From: JAGOBP01 sp046328575
GTDB lineage: Bacteria > Chloroflexota > Anaerolineae > Fen-1058
Reading direction: 5' to 3'
DNA length: 42,688 bases
Assembly: GCA_046328575.1 (NCBI GenBank)
Contig: JAXLWI010000036.1
Span: 1-42,688, forward strand
Made by a program: the position numbers and the translations under genes. A model generated the notes under the pieces. That model worked only from the letters and a program-made list of their open reading frames with translations. It did not search any database and was not told the origin of the DNA. The first letter of the stretch is position 1, and each line of letters opens with the position of its first letter. This document shows, one piece after another, positions 15,617-24,685 of the stretch.

Positions 15617-16495
15617 TCAGGCTGGGCCGCGCACTTTGACCAGTAGATTGTTCAGTTCAGACTGTTCAGCCGGATCGAGTGCGTTGAAGAGGACGGCGTA
15701 ATTGCGATTGGTCTGATCTTCCACGACTTGCCGCGCCGCGCGGCCAGACTTGGTGAGCTTGTAGAAATCATCGGACGAGTGGGCTACTTCGCCGCCAGAA
15801 TGCAGCGCCGCCACTGCCGATTTGAAATCCTTGTCGTCGAGCCGCGCGGTTGCCGCGCGCAGGTCGGCCGCGCTCAACCGATCGGGCACTTTGAACAACG
15901 CCGTGCTCACTTCGATCCGCGGGCCGCTCCAGCCGTCGTCGCGCCACGCCGCAATGTGGGCATCGGCTCGAAACAAGGCCATCGCCACCACGCGCCGCTC
16001 GACGTACACCCACGGCTGATCGGTATCAGGGAAAGCGCTACGCGCCGCGCTGGTGATCGGCGCGGGTACGTCGGGTTGGCGTACGGCGGATGTCACCGCC
16101 CGATCGGCCAGTTCGCCCAACCGCGCTAACTCTTCATCCGTCAAGCCTTCGTGCTTCGCGATGGCGTTGAAGTAATCGCGATACAACGTCTCGATGAATT
16201 TGCGGCCCGCCTCCGACGCGCGATACCGGCCCGCATCGACCTGCTCGGCGTACTTCTTCGCCGTCAACAGCTCGATGGTTTTCTGGTGGTTCGAGACCGA
16301 CGTATACGGGCCAAACGTAAGGAAATCGCTGGGAGCAACCGAACCGGGGAAATAGCTAAACCGATAGAGCAGCCACAACTCATCGCGGCTGAGGCCGCCT
16401 TTTTCCAGACCGCGTTGGAACTGACCGCCGTCGTCTTGCAGGTAGTTGAGCGCCGCCAGGATCAGGTCGTACCAGTCAGCACTGGACAAAGCCAT
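15617..16495 (-). CDS. Uncharacterised protein with winged-helix-like segments
   Basis: 292 residues, no signal peptide or membrane helix. Residues 5-115 (DWYDLILAALNYLQDD, SNHQKTIELLTAKKYAEQVDAGRYRASEAGRKFIETLYRDYF) look like a winged-helix fold: helix, recognition helix, and a wing with GRYRASEAGRKF. A second, similar stretch follows at about 205-275 (LSAADLRAATARLDDKDFKSAVAALHSGGEV, YKLTKSGRAARQVVEDQTNR). The protein may therefore be a duplicated DNA-binding module in the MarR style. I do not recognise the family, and its targets are unknown. The start at 16495 has AAGGGG six bases upstream and its own strong promoter. Confidence 0.6.
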   Translation of the reverse strand: MALSSADWYDLILAALNYLQDDGGQFQRGLEKGGLSRDELWLLYRFSYFPGSVAPSDFLTFGPYTSVSNHQKTIELLTAKKYAEQVDAGRYRASEAGRKFIETLYRDYFNAIAKHEGLTDEELARLGELADRAVTSAVRQPDVPAPITSAARSAFPDTDQPWVYVERRVVAMALFRADAHIAAWRDDGWSGPRIEVSTALFKVPDRLSAADLRAATARLDDKDFKSAVAALHSGGEVAHSSDDFYKLTKSGRAARQVVEDQTNRNYAVLFNALDPAEQSELNNLLVKVRGPA

Positions 16496-16524
16496 GCTGT
16501 GCCCCTTAAGAAGCGAATGGTCAA

Positions 16525-16553
16525 ACTATACTTACAGGGGGAAGAAAAGTCAA
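16525..16553 (-). promoter_or_regulatory. Promoter of the winged-helix-like gene
   Basis: Minus strand: -35 TTGACT (16553-16548), 17-base spacer, -10 TATAGT (16530-16525). It is 30 bases upstream of the start at 16495. Confidence 0.75.
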
Positions 16554-16563
16554 AATGAAGCGC

Positions 16564-16603
16564 GACGAGTGAAAAGTGAAGTAGATGTCACTTTTCACTC
16601 GTC
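16564..16603. repeat. Perfect 16-bp inverted repeat downstream of htpG
   Basis: GACGAGTGAAAAGTGA (16564-16579) and TCACTTTTCACTCGTC (16588-16603) pair perfectly around an 8-base loop. There is no T-run on the htpG strand, so it is a hairpin of the intergenic period-7 type (AGTGAAA-AGTGAAG) rather than a standard terminator. Confidence 0.7.
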
Positions 16604-16610
16604 ACACGCG

Positions 16611-18452
16611 TTACTTCGTTCTGACGGCCGCTTCCATCAACTGCTGAATGCGCGGCACCATCTCGGCCGGATTGGGCAGCAGGCCTTCCAGCAGCAGTGA
16701 TGATTCGTAGAGTTGGTGGATGCAGGCGTCGAGCAGCGCATCGTTCGCGCCGGTCTTGATCAACGTCGTCATGTCGGCGATCAGCGCGTGGCCTCGATTG
16801 ATCTCCATGATCTTCTTGGGCACTTCATAATCCTGGCCTAGCATGCGCTTGACACGCTGCATATCCCGATCGGCTTCGCCGTCCGGCGAGACGAGACGGC
16901 ACGGGCTGTCGGTCAATATCTTCGACTCGCGCACTTCGGTGATCGTATCGCCCAGCGTGGTCTTGATGCGGGCCGCCAACTGTGCAAAGCCTTCGTTGTC
17001 TACCTTCGACTCGATCGGCTGCTCGTCTTTGGGCAGCTCCAGTTTGGCGTCGTCGATGTTTTGCAGTTTCTTGCCCGCGAATTCCTTCAGCGACATGATC
17101 ATGAAACTGTCGATCGGTTCCGTAAGGAACAGCACTTCCAGATCGTGACGGCGGAAATAATCGAGGTGCGGGCTGCGCGCCACCGATTTGAGATCCTCGC
17201 CCAACAGATAATAGATCGTCGCCTGATCGGCTTTCATCCGATCGACGTACTGTTGCAACGACACCCACGCTTCCGCGTCGCGATTCGTCTTGAAGCGCAG
17301 TAACTTCGCGAGATCGGTTTGATTACCCGGATCGGTGGCGATGCCTTCCTTAATAAACGGCCCGAACTCTTGCCAGAACGTCGCGTATTTCGCTGCATCC
17401 TTCTCGCCCAGATCGGCCAACTCGGTAGCGAGTTTATGCGTCAACGTCGACTTGAGTTTGGCCGCAGCGCGATTGGTTTGGATCGCTTCGCGGCTGACGT
17501 TCAGCGGCAAGTCTTCAGAATCGACCACGCCCTGCACAAAGCGGAAATACTGCGGCAGCAAATCCTTGAAGTATTCGCTGATGAGGATCTTGCGCGAATA
17601 CAACTTCAACCCGTCGTCTTTGCGCAGACTGAAAATGCCGCGCTCACGCTTGGCGGGAATGTACAAAATCGCGTGGACGTCCACGGGCACATCGGTCACC
17701 ATGTGGATGTGCATCAACGGCGCTTCAAAGTCCAACGTCAAATGCTTGTAAAACTCCTCGTATTGTTCGGCGGTCACCTCGCGCGCCGATTGACGCCACA
17801 ACGCGGTCTGGCGATTAACAGCCTTGTCTTTGACGTAGATCGGGAACGACACGAAATCGCTGTGCTTCTTGACGATCTGTTCGATCTTCCAGTCTTCGGC
17901 GTACTCGGCGGCGTCTTCCTTCAACTTCACGGTGATCGCCGTACCCCGATCGGCCTTCTCCACCTCGGCGAGCGTGTAGGTGTTGTCGCCCTTCGACGTC
18001 CACTCCACCGCTTGCGCGTCAGGTCGATACGAGCGCGAAGTTACGGTGACTTCATCGGCCACCATGTAAACCGAATAGAAGCCCACGCCGAACTGGCCGA
18101 TCACGTCGGCGGGTTTCTTCTCGGCCTGCAACTTGCGGATGAACTCGGCCGCGCCCGAATGCGCGATCGTGCCGAGGTTGTCCACGATCTCGTCGCGCGT
18201 CATGCCGATGCCCGTGTCGCGGATCGTCAGCGTGCGATTGTCTTTGTCGCACTCGATCATGATCTTCAACTCGGCGTCGGGGTCGAGCACGTCGCGGTTG
18301 GTCAGCATCTCGAACTGCAACCGGCTCAACGCGTCGGAGGCGTTGGAGATCAACTCGCGTAGGAACACATCGCGATCGGTGTACAGCGAATGAACGAGGA
18401 TATTCAACAGTTGCTGGATTTCGGCCTTAAATTCATGCGATTCGGTGGACAT
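16611..18452 (-). CDS. htpG: Hsp90-family chaperone HtpG
   Basis: 613 residues, the normal HtpG length. The GHKL ATPase domain shows LLNILVHSLYTDRDVFLRELISNASDALSRLQFE, DTGIGMTRDEIVDNLGTIAHSG and GQFGVGFYSVYMVADEV. The middle domain has RGIFSLRKDDGLKLYSRKILI and LPLNVSREAIQTNR. The C-terminal dimerisation domain follows. This cytoplasmic ATP-dependent chaperone remodels client proteins with DnaK. The ATG at 18452 is chosen over one four codons earlier because GGAG (inside the longer version) is correctly spaced for it. No CIRCE heat-shock operator is visible upstream. Confidence 0.97.
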   Translation of the reverse strand: MSTESHEFKAEIQQLLNILVHSLYTDRDVFLRELISNASDALSRLQFEMLTNRDVLDPDAELKIMIECDKDNRTLTIRDTGIGMTRDEIVDNLGTIAHSGAAEFIRKLQAEKKPADVIGQFGVGFYSVYMVADEVTVTSRSYRPDAQAVEWTSKGDNTYTLAEVEKADRGTAITVKLKEDAAEYAEDWKIEQIVKKHSDFVSFPIYVKDKAVNRQTALWRQSAREVTAEQYEEFYKHLTLDFEAPLMHIHMVTDVPVDVHAILYIPAKRERGIFSLRKDDGLKLYSRKILISEYFKDLLPQYFRFVQGVVDSEDLPLNVSREAIQTNRAAAKLKSTLTHKLATELADLGEKDAAKYATFWQEFGPFIKEGIATDPGNQTDLAKLLRFKTNRDAEAWVSLQQYVDRMKADQATIYYLLGEDLKSVARSPHLDYFRRHDLEVLFLTEPIDSFMIMSLKEFAGKKLQNIDDAKLELPKDEQPIESKVDNEGFAQLAARIKTTLGDTITEVRESKILTDSPCRLVSPDGEADRDMQRVKRMLGQDYEVPKKIMEINRGHALIADMTTLIKTGANDALLDACIHQLYESSLLLEGLLPNPAEMVPRIQQLMEAAVRTK

Positions 18453-18520
18453 AGGCGGCTCCATGATAAAGTTTGCGTGAAAAATGTTAGCAGAGGAATG
18501 TTAGAAGAACGTAAGCAATT

Positions 18521-18600
18521 CAGTTGTCAGTTCTCAGTTATCAGTCGATAGTGACGGGTGACTTTCGTTTGTCATTGGTCATTGTTAATTGTTCATTTCA
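18521..18600. repeat. Degenerate period-7 intergenic repeats between rarA and htpG
   Basis: From 18521 the sequence runs CAGTTGT, CAGTTCT, CAGTTAT, CAGTCGA. After a short break it continues CATTGGT, CATTGTT, AATTGTT, CATTTCA. The unit is seven bases. The rarA stop codon (18593-18595) is formed inside the second block. Such heptads resemble the short tandem repeats described in cyanobacteria. Confidence 0.7.
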
Positions 18601-20017
18601 ATTTCTTTTTCAAACTAATGATCTCCTGCTCCGTCACTTGCGGGCCTTCATGCGGCTCGATTGCCAACGCCGATTCGACAGCTCTGCGCCAGCGGTCCAG
18701 CCGATCGGCGACCTGCGGCTCATAACCCTGATTGCTCGGCTCGTAGAAGCGCATGCCCTTGATGGCTTCCGGTAGGTAGTTTTGCGCAACGTGATGGCCG
18801 TCAAACTCGTGCGGGTATTGATAACCTGCACCATGCCCCAGCGCCTTCGCATCACGATTAGCGTCCTGCAAATGGGTGGGCACCTCCACCTTGCCCTCGG
18901 CCTCGACTTGCTTGAGCGCGCGGAAGTACGCGCCCGCCGAGTTGCTCTTGGGCGCGGTCGCGAGGTAGATCGTCGCTTCCACGATCGGGTAGATGCCTTC
19001 CGGCAAGCCCATCCACTGAAAGGCTTGCGCGGCCGCGTTCGCTACAACGAGGCCATTCGGATCGGCCATGCCAATGTCTTCACCCGCGAGGATCAACAAG
19101 CGCCGCAAAATGAACCGCGGATCTTCGCCCGCATACAACATCTTGGCGAGCCAATACAGCGCGGCGTCGGGATCAGATCCGCGCACCGATTTGATGAAGG
19201 CGCTGATCGTGTCGTAGTGGGCGTCGCCGTCTTTGTCGTATAAAATCGCCCGACGTTGAATCGATTCCTGCGCCACTTGCAGCGTGACGTGAATCTTGTT
19301 GTCCTCGTTCAGCGGCGTCGATTCGACGGCTAATTCCAGCGCGTTCAGGGCATTGCGCGCATCGCCGCCCGCCACGCGCACAAGGTGATCGAGCGCGTCG
19401 TCGTCCACGTCGATGATCAAGCCGCCGTAGCCGCGTTCGACATCGGTCAGCGCGCGATTAAGCAGATCGCGCACATTGTCGTCGCTGAGCGGCTTGAGTT
19501 GGAACACGCGCGAACGGCTGACCAGCGGGCCAATGACCTCAAAATACGGGTTTTCCGTTGTCGCGCCGATGAGGATGATGGTGCCGTTTTCGACGTGCGG
19601 CAGCAGCGCGTCTTGCTGCGCTTTGTTGAAGCGGTGAATCTCGTCGATGAGCAGAATCGTCCGTTGGCGATAGAGTTTCAGGCGTTCTTTGGCCTCTTCG
19701 ACGATACGGCGGATGTCGGCCACGCCCGACATCACGGCGTTGATCTGCTCGAAGTGGCTGCGCGTGGTGTGCGCGATGATCATCGCCAGCGTGGTCTTGC
19801 CCGTACCGGGCGGCCCCCACAACAGGATCGACGAGAAGAGCTTGTCCGCTTCGATGGCGCGACGGAGCAAGCGCCCCGGTCCGACGATCTCTTCTTGCCC
19901 CACGTACTCGTCCAGCGAACGCGCGCGCATCCGCGCCGCCAGCGGCTGGCTGCGCTGCAGGGTTTCCTGTGAAGCCACGTCGAACAGGTCGGGAATCGGG
20001 GCGGAGGCGCGTTTCAT
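18593..20017 (-). CDS. rarA: Replication-associated recombination protein A (RarA/MgsA) AAA+ ATPase
   Basis: 474 residues from the ATG at 20017. Walker A is GPPGTGKTT, Walker B LLIDEIHRFNKAQQD, sensor 1 GATTENPYFEV, and the arginine-finger segment PLVSRSRVF. The C-terminal RarA part includes GSDPDAALYWLAKMLYAGEDPRFILRRLLILAGEDIG and the HxxQNYLPE region. RarA is a homotetrameric ATPase related to clamp-loader subunits that acts at stalled replication forks. Upstream in-frame codons to 20107 would put the -10 box inside the gene, so they are rejected. The -10 TATAAT ends seven bases before the ATG, so the message is probably leaderless. Confidence 0.95.
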   Translation of the reverse strand: MKRASAPIPDLFDVASQETLQRSQPLAARMRARSLDEYVGQEEIVGPGRLLRRAIEADKLFSSILLWGPPGTGKTTLAMIIAHTTRSHFEQINAVMSGVADIRRIVEEAKERLKLYRQRTILLIDEIHRFNKAQQDALLPHVENGTIILIGATTENPYFEVIGPLVSRSRVFQLKPLSDDNVRDLLNRALTDVERGYGGLIIDVDDDALDHLVRVAGGDARNALNALELAVESTPLNEDNKIHVTLQVAQESIQRRAILYDKDGDAHYDTISAFIKSVRGSDPDAALYWLAKMLYAGEDPRFILRRLLILAGEDIGMADPNGLVVANAAAQAFQWMGLPEGIYPIVEATIYLATAPKSNSAGAYFRALKQVEAEGKVEVPTHLQDANRDAKALGHGAGYQYPHEFDGHHVAQNYLPEAIKGMRFYEPSNQGYEPQVADRLDRWRRAVESALAIEPHEGPQVTEQEIISLKKKLK

Positions 20018-20024
20018 GAGGGGA

Positions 20025-20030
20025 ATTATA
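20025..20030 (-). promoter_or_regulatory. -10 box of the rarA promoter, implying a leaderless mRNA
   Basis: Minus strand TATAAT at 20030-20025, seven bases before the ATG at 20017. No Shine-Dalgarno sequence fits in between. A convincing -35 box is not visible. Confidence 0.5.
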
Positions 20031-20097
20031 CCGCAGGCGACGGAGCAAATCGGCGCGCAAGCGAATAAGCGAATAAGCGCGTCAGTCCTCGCTCCTA

Positions 20098-20706
20098 CTA
20101 GCCGCACTTCTGATTAAACCGAATCAACTTCCACGTGCCGTAAGCGGGCTGATAGGCGAGTTCTACCAAGCCGCCGAAGTCGATGCGAAAGTCCCAGCGT
20201 TGAGTTACCGGCACGCGTAGAATCGTACACATCAGCACGCGGATCAACGCATCATGCGCGACGGCGATGATCGACTCATCGGCATGTTGTTGCCGTTTCT
20301 CGTCTAGGAATGAAGCAATGCGCTGGCGGACTTCTTCACCGGTTTCACCTTCTGGGAAGCGAAAGTCGCGCTGACGCTCGTTGAAGGCTTGCCACACTTC
20401 GGGGTAAGTGTGCTGAACGGCTTCATCGCTCAGGCCGTCCAACAGGCCATTATCCATTTCGTTCAAGCGCGGATCGACGATGGGGGTCAGACTCAATCGT
20501 TGAGCCGTCGGCGCGATGGTCTGCCGCGTGCGTTGATATTTGCTGATGTAGATCGCGGCGATCGGTTTATCCGCGAAGGTCGCCACCAGCCGATCGGCGG
20601 TTTGTAATCCGATCGGGCTGAGCGGCTCGTCCTGATGTCGCAACCGTTCATTGAAGTAACCGCCCCATTCCTTCTCAGCGTGGCGCAGAAAATAGATCGT
20701 TGTCAT
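20098..20706 (-). CDS. Histidine phosphatase (phosphoglycerate mutase-like) family protein
   Basis: 202 residues. The catalytic motif is LRHAE (RHA in place of the commoner RHG) at residues 7-11, with a second arginine in SKYQRTRQTIAPTAQRL. The acidic region LNEMDNGLLDGL and the second catalytic His in AVAHDALIRVLMCTIL complete the branch-2 style active site. The protein is cytoplasmic. Substrates in the family range from sugar phosphates to phosphoproteins and cannot be told here. It begins with an ATG at 20706 after an unusual run of AGCGANN repeats, and lies between the M1 peptidase gene and rarA. Confidence 0.9.
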   Translation of the reverse strand: MTTIYFLRHAEKEWGGYFNERLRHQDEPLSPIGLQTADRLVATFADKPIAAIYISKYQRTRQTIAPTAQRLSLTPIVDPRLNEMDNGLLDGLSDEAVQHTYPEVWQAFNERQRDFRFPEGETGEEVRQRIASFLDEKRQQHADESIIAVAHDALIRVLMCTILRVPVTQRWDFRIDFGGLVELAYQPAYGTWKLIRFNQKCG

Positions 20707-20747
20707 CGCTCACTCGCTTAATCGCTGATTCGTCCTTCCACTCGTCA

Positions 20748-22265
20748 CTAGGGCGACGTGATCCATTCCTTCATCAACTCATCGACCGTCTTGGCGTCCA
20801 ATTGTGTCTCGATAGCCTTGAGCAGATCGTCCTCGTACGCGATGCCATAGCGGTGCGCATTGAAATAGGTCTGCATGAACTGATTGAACTTGTCATCGCC
20901 GATCTTTTCGTAGACGCCGTTGAAGAAGAGCGCCGCCTTGCCATATACAATCGCGCCGTACTGCAAGCCCGAATAGCCCGCCACCGGCAGATCGCTGCGC
21001 TTGTCATCTTCGGTGCCCTTTACGCGCCGATAACGTCCCATGAGCGACTGATCGACGTAGCCGGATAGGCCGTCTTGCCCATAGCGATCGAGATAATACA
21101 GGCCGGTGGTGAACTGCGTGAAGGCTTCGTCCAGCCACGGGTCATCAACTTGATCGTTGCCGACAAGGCTGTACCACCATTGATGTGCGGCTTCGTGCGC
21201 GGTCGCTCCTTCTTGAAAGGCGTGGTCTTCTTCATAAAGACTTTGGGCAACCACAATCAGCCCCGGATACTCGATGCCGCCCGCCGTGGTCGGCGTCTCG
21301 ACCAGATCGAGTTGATTAAAAGGATAAGGGCCGATGCGCTTTGAGTACGACTTGAAGGCTTCGGTCGTGACCTGCAATCCGGTGCGGCCAGCCGCCGCAT
21401 CTTTCTTCAAAAAGTACGAATTGATCTGCACGTCATCGACCGTCTCGGTTGCCACTTGAAAGTCTGCGCTGGACGCAATCATGAAATCGCGCATCGGGCC
21501 GCTGATACATCGGAGTGATTGCTGATCGTTTGGCGCAGCTTGCGACTCGCAAGTCCCGGACGTGACGACGAGCTGATTCTTCGGCGCAAGGATGTTAACC
21601 TGATACAACGCCGAATCGCTGAAGACCGCGTCGCCCATGCCGGGCGCAACCTCCACGTTCCAGCCTTCGCTGTCGTACGCCGGAATTTGCGGATAGAAAT
21701 TGGGCAGTGCTAACACGCCGCTAAACAAGCCAAACTGATTGTAGCCGGACGTAACCGAACTCGTCGGCACTTTGGTCTGGTACGCCATCTCAAAATCCAC
21801 CGACGCCCCGATCGGCAACGGCGGGTCGATCGGGATGCGCAGCGCTGAGTTGCTCAACTCCGTGATTGGTGTGATCGACTGGCCATTGAGTTTGAACTCG
21901 CTCAGCGTGAGTTTGCCGCCATAGGAGGACGTGTTGGGGAATAAGCGAAAGTAGATCGCCGACAACGGCTCGGTTTCGTTGTTGGTGTAGTGCACAGTTT
22001 GCCGCGCAGAGTATGAAGCCAGATCGGGGGCGAGCGTCAGATCGATCTGGTAACGGGTCGCCGTCGTAAATTGATCGACGTCGCCCGCAAACTTCGCTCT
22101 CATCGCGGCGCGATACGGCGTTAGATCAACTTTTGCGCTGGTCGGCGTTGGCTGCGGCGCGAGTGAAGGCGGCGACGCCAGCGTCGGCGTTGACACGACG
22201 GGTTGTGTGACAGTGGGCAGGCAAGCAGTGAGCCAGAGCGCCACGACCAAGATCAGTTTGCGCAT
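20748..22265 (-). CDS. M1-family (gluzincin) metallopeptidase lipoprotein
   Basis: 505 residues. The N-terminus is a lipoprotein signal peptide with lipobox LTAC (Cys at residue 15), followed by a Pro/Thr/Ser-rich linker to about residue 45. The zinc site is HEAAH with the third ligand in DEAFTQF, the HExxH-x18-E pattern of M1 aminopeptidases. GGIEYPGLIVV replaces the usual GxMEN exopeptidase motif, so strict aminopeptidase activity is not assured. The N-terminal strand-rich domain of the family is present. The protein should be lipid-anchored outside the cytoplasmic membrane. The start has AGGAG 8 bases upstream. Confidence 0.9.
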   Translation of the reverse strand: MRKLILVVALWLTACLPTVTQPVVSTPTLASPPSLAPQPTPTSAKVDLTPYRAAMRAKFAGDVDQFTTATRYQIDLTLAPDLASYSARQTVHYTNNETEPLSAIYFRLFPNTSSYGGKLTLSEFKLNGQSITPITELSNSALRIPIDPPLPIGASVDFEMAYQTKVPTSSVTSGYNQFGLFSGVLALPNFYPQIPAYDSEGWNVEVAPGMGDAVFSDSALYQVNILAPKNQLVVTSGTCESQAAPNDQQSLRCISGPMRDFMIASSADFQVATETVDDVQINSYFLKKDAAAGRTGLQVTTEAFKSYSKRIGPYPFNQLDLVETPTTAGGIEYPGLIVVAQSLYEEDHAFQEGATAHEAAHQWWYSLVGNDQVDDPWLDEAFTQFTTGLYYLDRYGQDGLSGYVDQSLMGRYRRVKGTEDDKRSDLPVAGYSGLQYGAIVYGKAALFFNGVYEKIGDDKFNQFMQTYFNAHRYGIAYEDDLLKAIETQLDAKTVDELMKEWITSP

Positions 22266-22357
22266 GTCCTAACTCCTGATGGAGACAACCTTACGGAGAA
22301 TGGGCGAGATACTATATGATCTACCGACAATCAACCCGCAAAGTTCAAATTCAGTGC

Positions 22358-22822
22358 TCAACCAACTCTGAGCGATGTGCCGCACTGCGCGCAGCGTTCA
22401 ACGGTTGATCGATAAGTGAGGGCGTCGTTGGGGCAGGTACGCCGATCGGGGCCGGCGGCTTGCTCGATCGTTTGATCGACCAGATCGCGGGCGAGGCCGA
22501 TGTTGATCAACTTCTGCCGCACAAACTCGATCGGCGTACCGCTATCCATATCGGCGCGGGCTTCGCGCATCATCCGATCGAGCGGCGTGGCAGGCGCGGG
22601 TTCCGGCTGCGACAGCACGTCCTTCTGGAAGTTGGTGCCGCACGTCTGACAGGTGACCATCTCGCCCAGCGCATTGAGCGGAATCAACGGAATGAAGTAC
22701 AACGTAAACCAATTGCGCGCCTGCCGCAACTCATAGGCACGTTTGGCGCGACAGTGTGGGCAGAAAAACTCACCGGAGGATAACGTTTTGAAGCGGGTCT
22801 TGGTGCCGAAGATGATAAACAT
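22358..22822 (-). CDS. Zinc-ribbon protein with two four-cysteine clusters
   Basis: 154 residues. Residues 1-70 follow the pattern of small zinc-ribbon proteins: MFIIFGTKTRFK, FFCPHCRAKRAYELRQARNWFTLYFIPLIPLNALGEMVTCQTCG. Here CPHC and CQTC flank a hydrophobic stretch (WFTLYFIPLIPL) that may touch the membrane. Residues 85-120 form a helical region with VRQKLINIGLARDLVDQTIEQA. A second cluster, CPNDALTYRSTVERCAQCG, closes the protein. No enzymatic function is evident. It is in the same direction as its neighbours but separated by 66 and 92 bases, the upstream gap carrying TCACTNN heptads. Confidence 0.7.
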   Translation of the reverse strand: MFIIFGTKTRFKTLSSGEFFCPHCRAKRAYELRQARNWFTLYFIPLIPLNALGEMVTCQTCGTNFQKDVLSQPEPAPATPLDRMMREARADMDSGTPIEFVRQKLINIGLARDLVDQTIEQAAGPDRRTCPNDALTYRSTVERCAQCGTSLRVG

Positions 22823-22888
22823 GGTCGCTCCGTGGCGAGTGTTGAGTGATAAGTGACGCGAATTGTATCATGCCTCGTGCCCCTCGTC

Positions 22889-24610
22889 TTACACCGCGTG
22901 CAAGCGCCTGCTCTGCGGATACGGGAACACATCCACGATCTCACCTGCGCGAACAAGCCGCTGCATGTTGATCCAAAAGTCTGCCGTCAATAGATCACCA
23001 TGCGTATCGAGGAAGACGTCCTTGACGTTGGGCCGCAAACCGAAAAACTTGATGAATTCCTCGGGGAAAATGTCGTTTTCGCCGACATAGAACCACGGGT
23101 CAGCGCTGGTCTCATCGTCGTAGTTGTCCGATTGCGGAATCTCGCGAAAGTTGTAGTCGGTCAGCAAGCCCAGTTCGTCGTAGTCGTAGAAGACCACGCG
23201 CCCGTGCCGCGTAACGCCGAAGTTCTTCAACAGCATGTCGCCGGGGAAGATATTAGTGGCGGCCAAATCTTTTACCGCCTGCCCGTAATCGATCACAGCC
23301 GCGCGCGCCGCAACATCATCAACCTGCCGCAGAAACAGATTTAACGGCGTCATCTTACGCTCAGTGTACAGATGCTTGATGGCGATCCGATCGTTTTCCA
23401 CGGTTACGCTGTTTGCGCACGAATTCAGCAGTTCGCGCAGCAGATCGTCACGAAAGCGCGCGCGATCGAATTGCAGATGCTCAAATTCCTGCGCGTCCAC
23501 CAGCCGCCCGGCCCGATCGTGCTTGAAGACCAGCGCGTATTTCTCCATCACTTCCTGGCGCGTGGCCGTCTTGGGGTAAGCAAACTTATCCTTGATGATC
23601 TTGAAGACCACATCGAACTGAGGCAGATCGAAGACCATCATGACCATGCCCTTGTCGCCGGGTGCGATCTCAAATTGATCGTCGGAGTCGCGCAGGTGGC
23701 GCAGTAGATCGCGATACAGTTCGGTCTTGCCGTGCTTGTTGTAACCGATCGAGATGTATAACTCGGCGACCCGTTTCAACGGCATGATCGATTTGAGGAA
23801 CTCGATCACTTCGTAGGGGTTTTCAACTTCAACGCTGAAATACGAGCGCGTGAAACTGAAGACGATACTGACGTCCGTTTCGTGCAGCAACATCGCATCG
23901 ATGACGATCCCTTCAATGGGATGGCGCAGCGCGAAAACGAGCGGGATGACCTGCGCGCCCGATCGAATCCGCCCGACGATATACGCCCCCTTGTTGCGAT
24001 AGAAGATCGACTTCAGCATTTCCACTTCGTAGGGCACGCTCATGCCGATCGAGTTGAGATGTGCCTCGACGGCTTGCGCGGCGCAATTAAGATCATCGTC
24101 CAATGATCGAAACGGCACATCAAACGGATACTGCGCCACGATCGCTGATAGCAGCGCGAAGGTTGACTCGAACGAGCGGAACGTGTGATAGACCGGTTGG
24201 GCTGATCGGGCGGGCGGCAAATTGAAATCGGAATCCACAAATTCGCGCTCACGATCGACGCCGACCGTGGCAAACACGCGGCGCGTGATCGAGTTAAAGA
24301 ATGTCTCGGCCAATTCGAAATCACCGCAGCCCGCGATCATGCGCGAATACGCGGCTTTCATCTGCGCCCAGACCGTTTCGGTTTTCGCGGCGTCGCCCAA
24401 CACCGTGCGCGTTTCGGTCACCACGCCATCGACGATCTTCTTGTAGAGATCAAGCCGCGCTACCGCATCGCTTTGCACGCCATGCCAATCGCGCTGCTCA
24501 AAGCGCGATTTCGCGCGCCGCGTAATCGCTTTGAATTCCATTTGATACGCATTGAAGCCCGACCAGATCGCCGCCGCGCCAAGTTCTGCCAGTTGATTGA
24601 AGTCGAGCAT
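22889..24610 (-). CDS. aceK: Isocitrate dehydrogenase kinase/phosphatase-like protein (AceK)
   Basis: 573 residues, the family length. The ATP-binding region reads GYNKHGKTELYRDLLRHL (residue ~291). The catalytic stretch VIDYGQAVKDLAATNIFPGD and MLLKNFGVTRHGRVVFYDYDEL is almost the same as in proteobacterial AceK, including the catalytic Asp and the Asn and Asp metal ligands. AceK phosphorylates and dephosphorylates isocitrate dehydrogenase to direct carbon to the glyoxylate shunt. No isocitrate lyase, malate synthase or isocitrate dehydrogenase gene is in the window. The ATG at 24610 follows GGGAGGCGAG; two earlier in-frame ATGs have no such site. Confidence 0.93.
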   Translation of the reverse strand: MLDFNQLAELGAAAIWSGFNAYQMEFKAITRRAKSRFEQRDWHGVQSDAVARLDLYKKIVDGVVTETRTVLGDAAKTETVWAQMKAAYSRMIAGCGDFELAETFFNSITRRVFATVGVDREREFVDSDFNLPPARSAQPVYHTFRSFESTFALLSAIVAQYPFDVPFRSLDDDLNCAAQAVEAHLNSIGMSVPYEVEMLKSIFYRNKGAYIVGRIRSGAQVIPLVFALRHPIEGIVIDAMLLHETDVSIVFSFTRSYFSVEVENPYEVIEFLKSIMPLKRVAELYISIGYNKHGKTELYRDLLRHLRDSDDQFEIAPGDKGMVMMVFDLPQFDVVFKIIKDKFAYPKTATRQEVMEKYALVFKHDRAGRLVDAQEFEHLQFDRARFRDDLLRELLNSCANSVTVENDRIAIKHLYTERKMTPLNLFLRQVDDVAARAAVIDYGQAVKDLAATNIFPGDMLLKNFGVTRHGRVVFYDYDELGLLTDYNFREIPQSDNYDDETSADPWFYVGENDIFPEEFIKFFGLRPNVKDVFLDTHGDLLTADFWINMQRLVRAGEIVDVFPYPQSRRLHAV

Positions 24611-24628
24611 CTCGCCTCCCATAAACGA

Positions 24629-24666
24629 CAGAGACACAGAGATAGTCTGACTTCTCTGTGTCTCTG
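24629..24666. repeat. Perfect 14-bp inverted repeat between proS and aceK
   Basis: CAGAGACACAGAGA (24629-24642) pairs with TCTCTGTGTCTCTG (24653-24666) around a 10-base loop. There is no T-run after it on the minus strand. It may act as a weak terminator or mRNA-end stabiliser for proS. Confidence 0.65.
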
Positions 24667-24685
24667 CGCTGATTATCGGGCTGAA

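Noticed and set aside
17319..18362. 347-codon open frame on the plus strand
   Set aside because: It lies wholly antisense to the well-defined htpG gene; its composition (His, Arg, Leu, Val rich) is that of a high-GC shadow frame, with no recognisable domain.
18453..18592. CIRCE or sigma-32-type heat-shock control of htpG
   Set aside because: No TTAGCACTC-N9-GAGTGCTAA element or heat-shock promoter match was found; only period-7 repeats and AT-rich leader sequence are seen.
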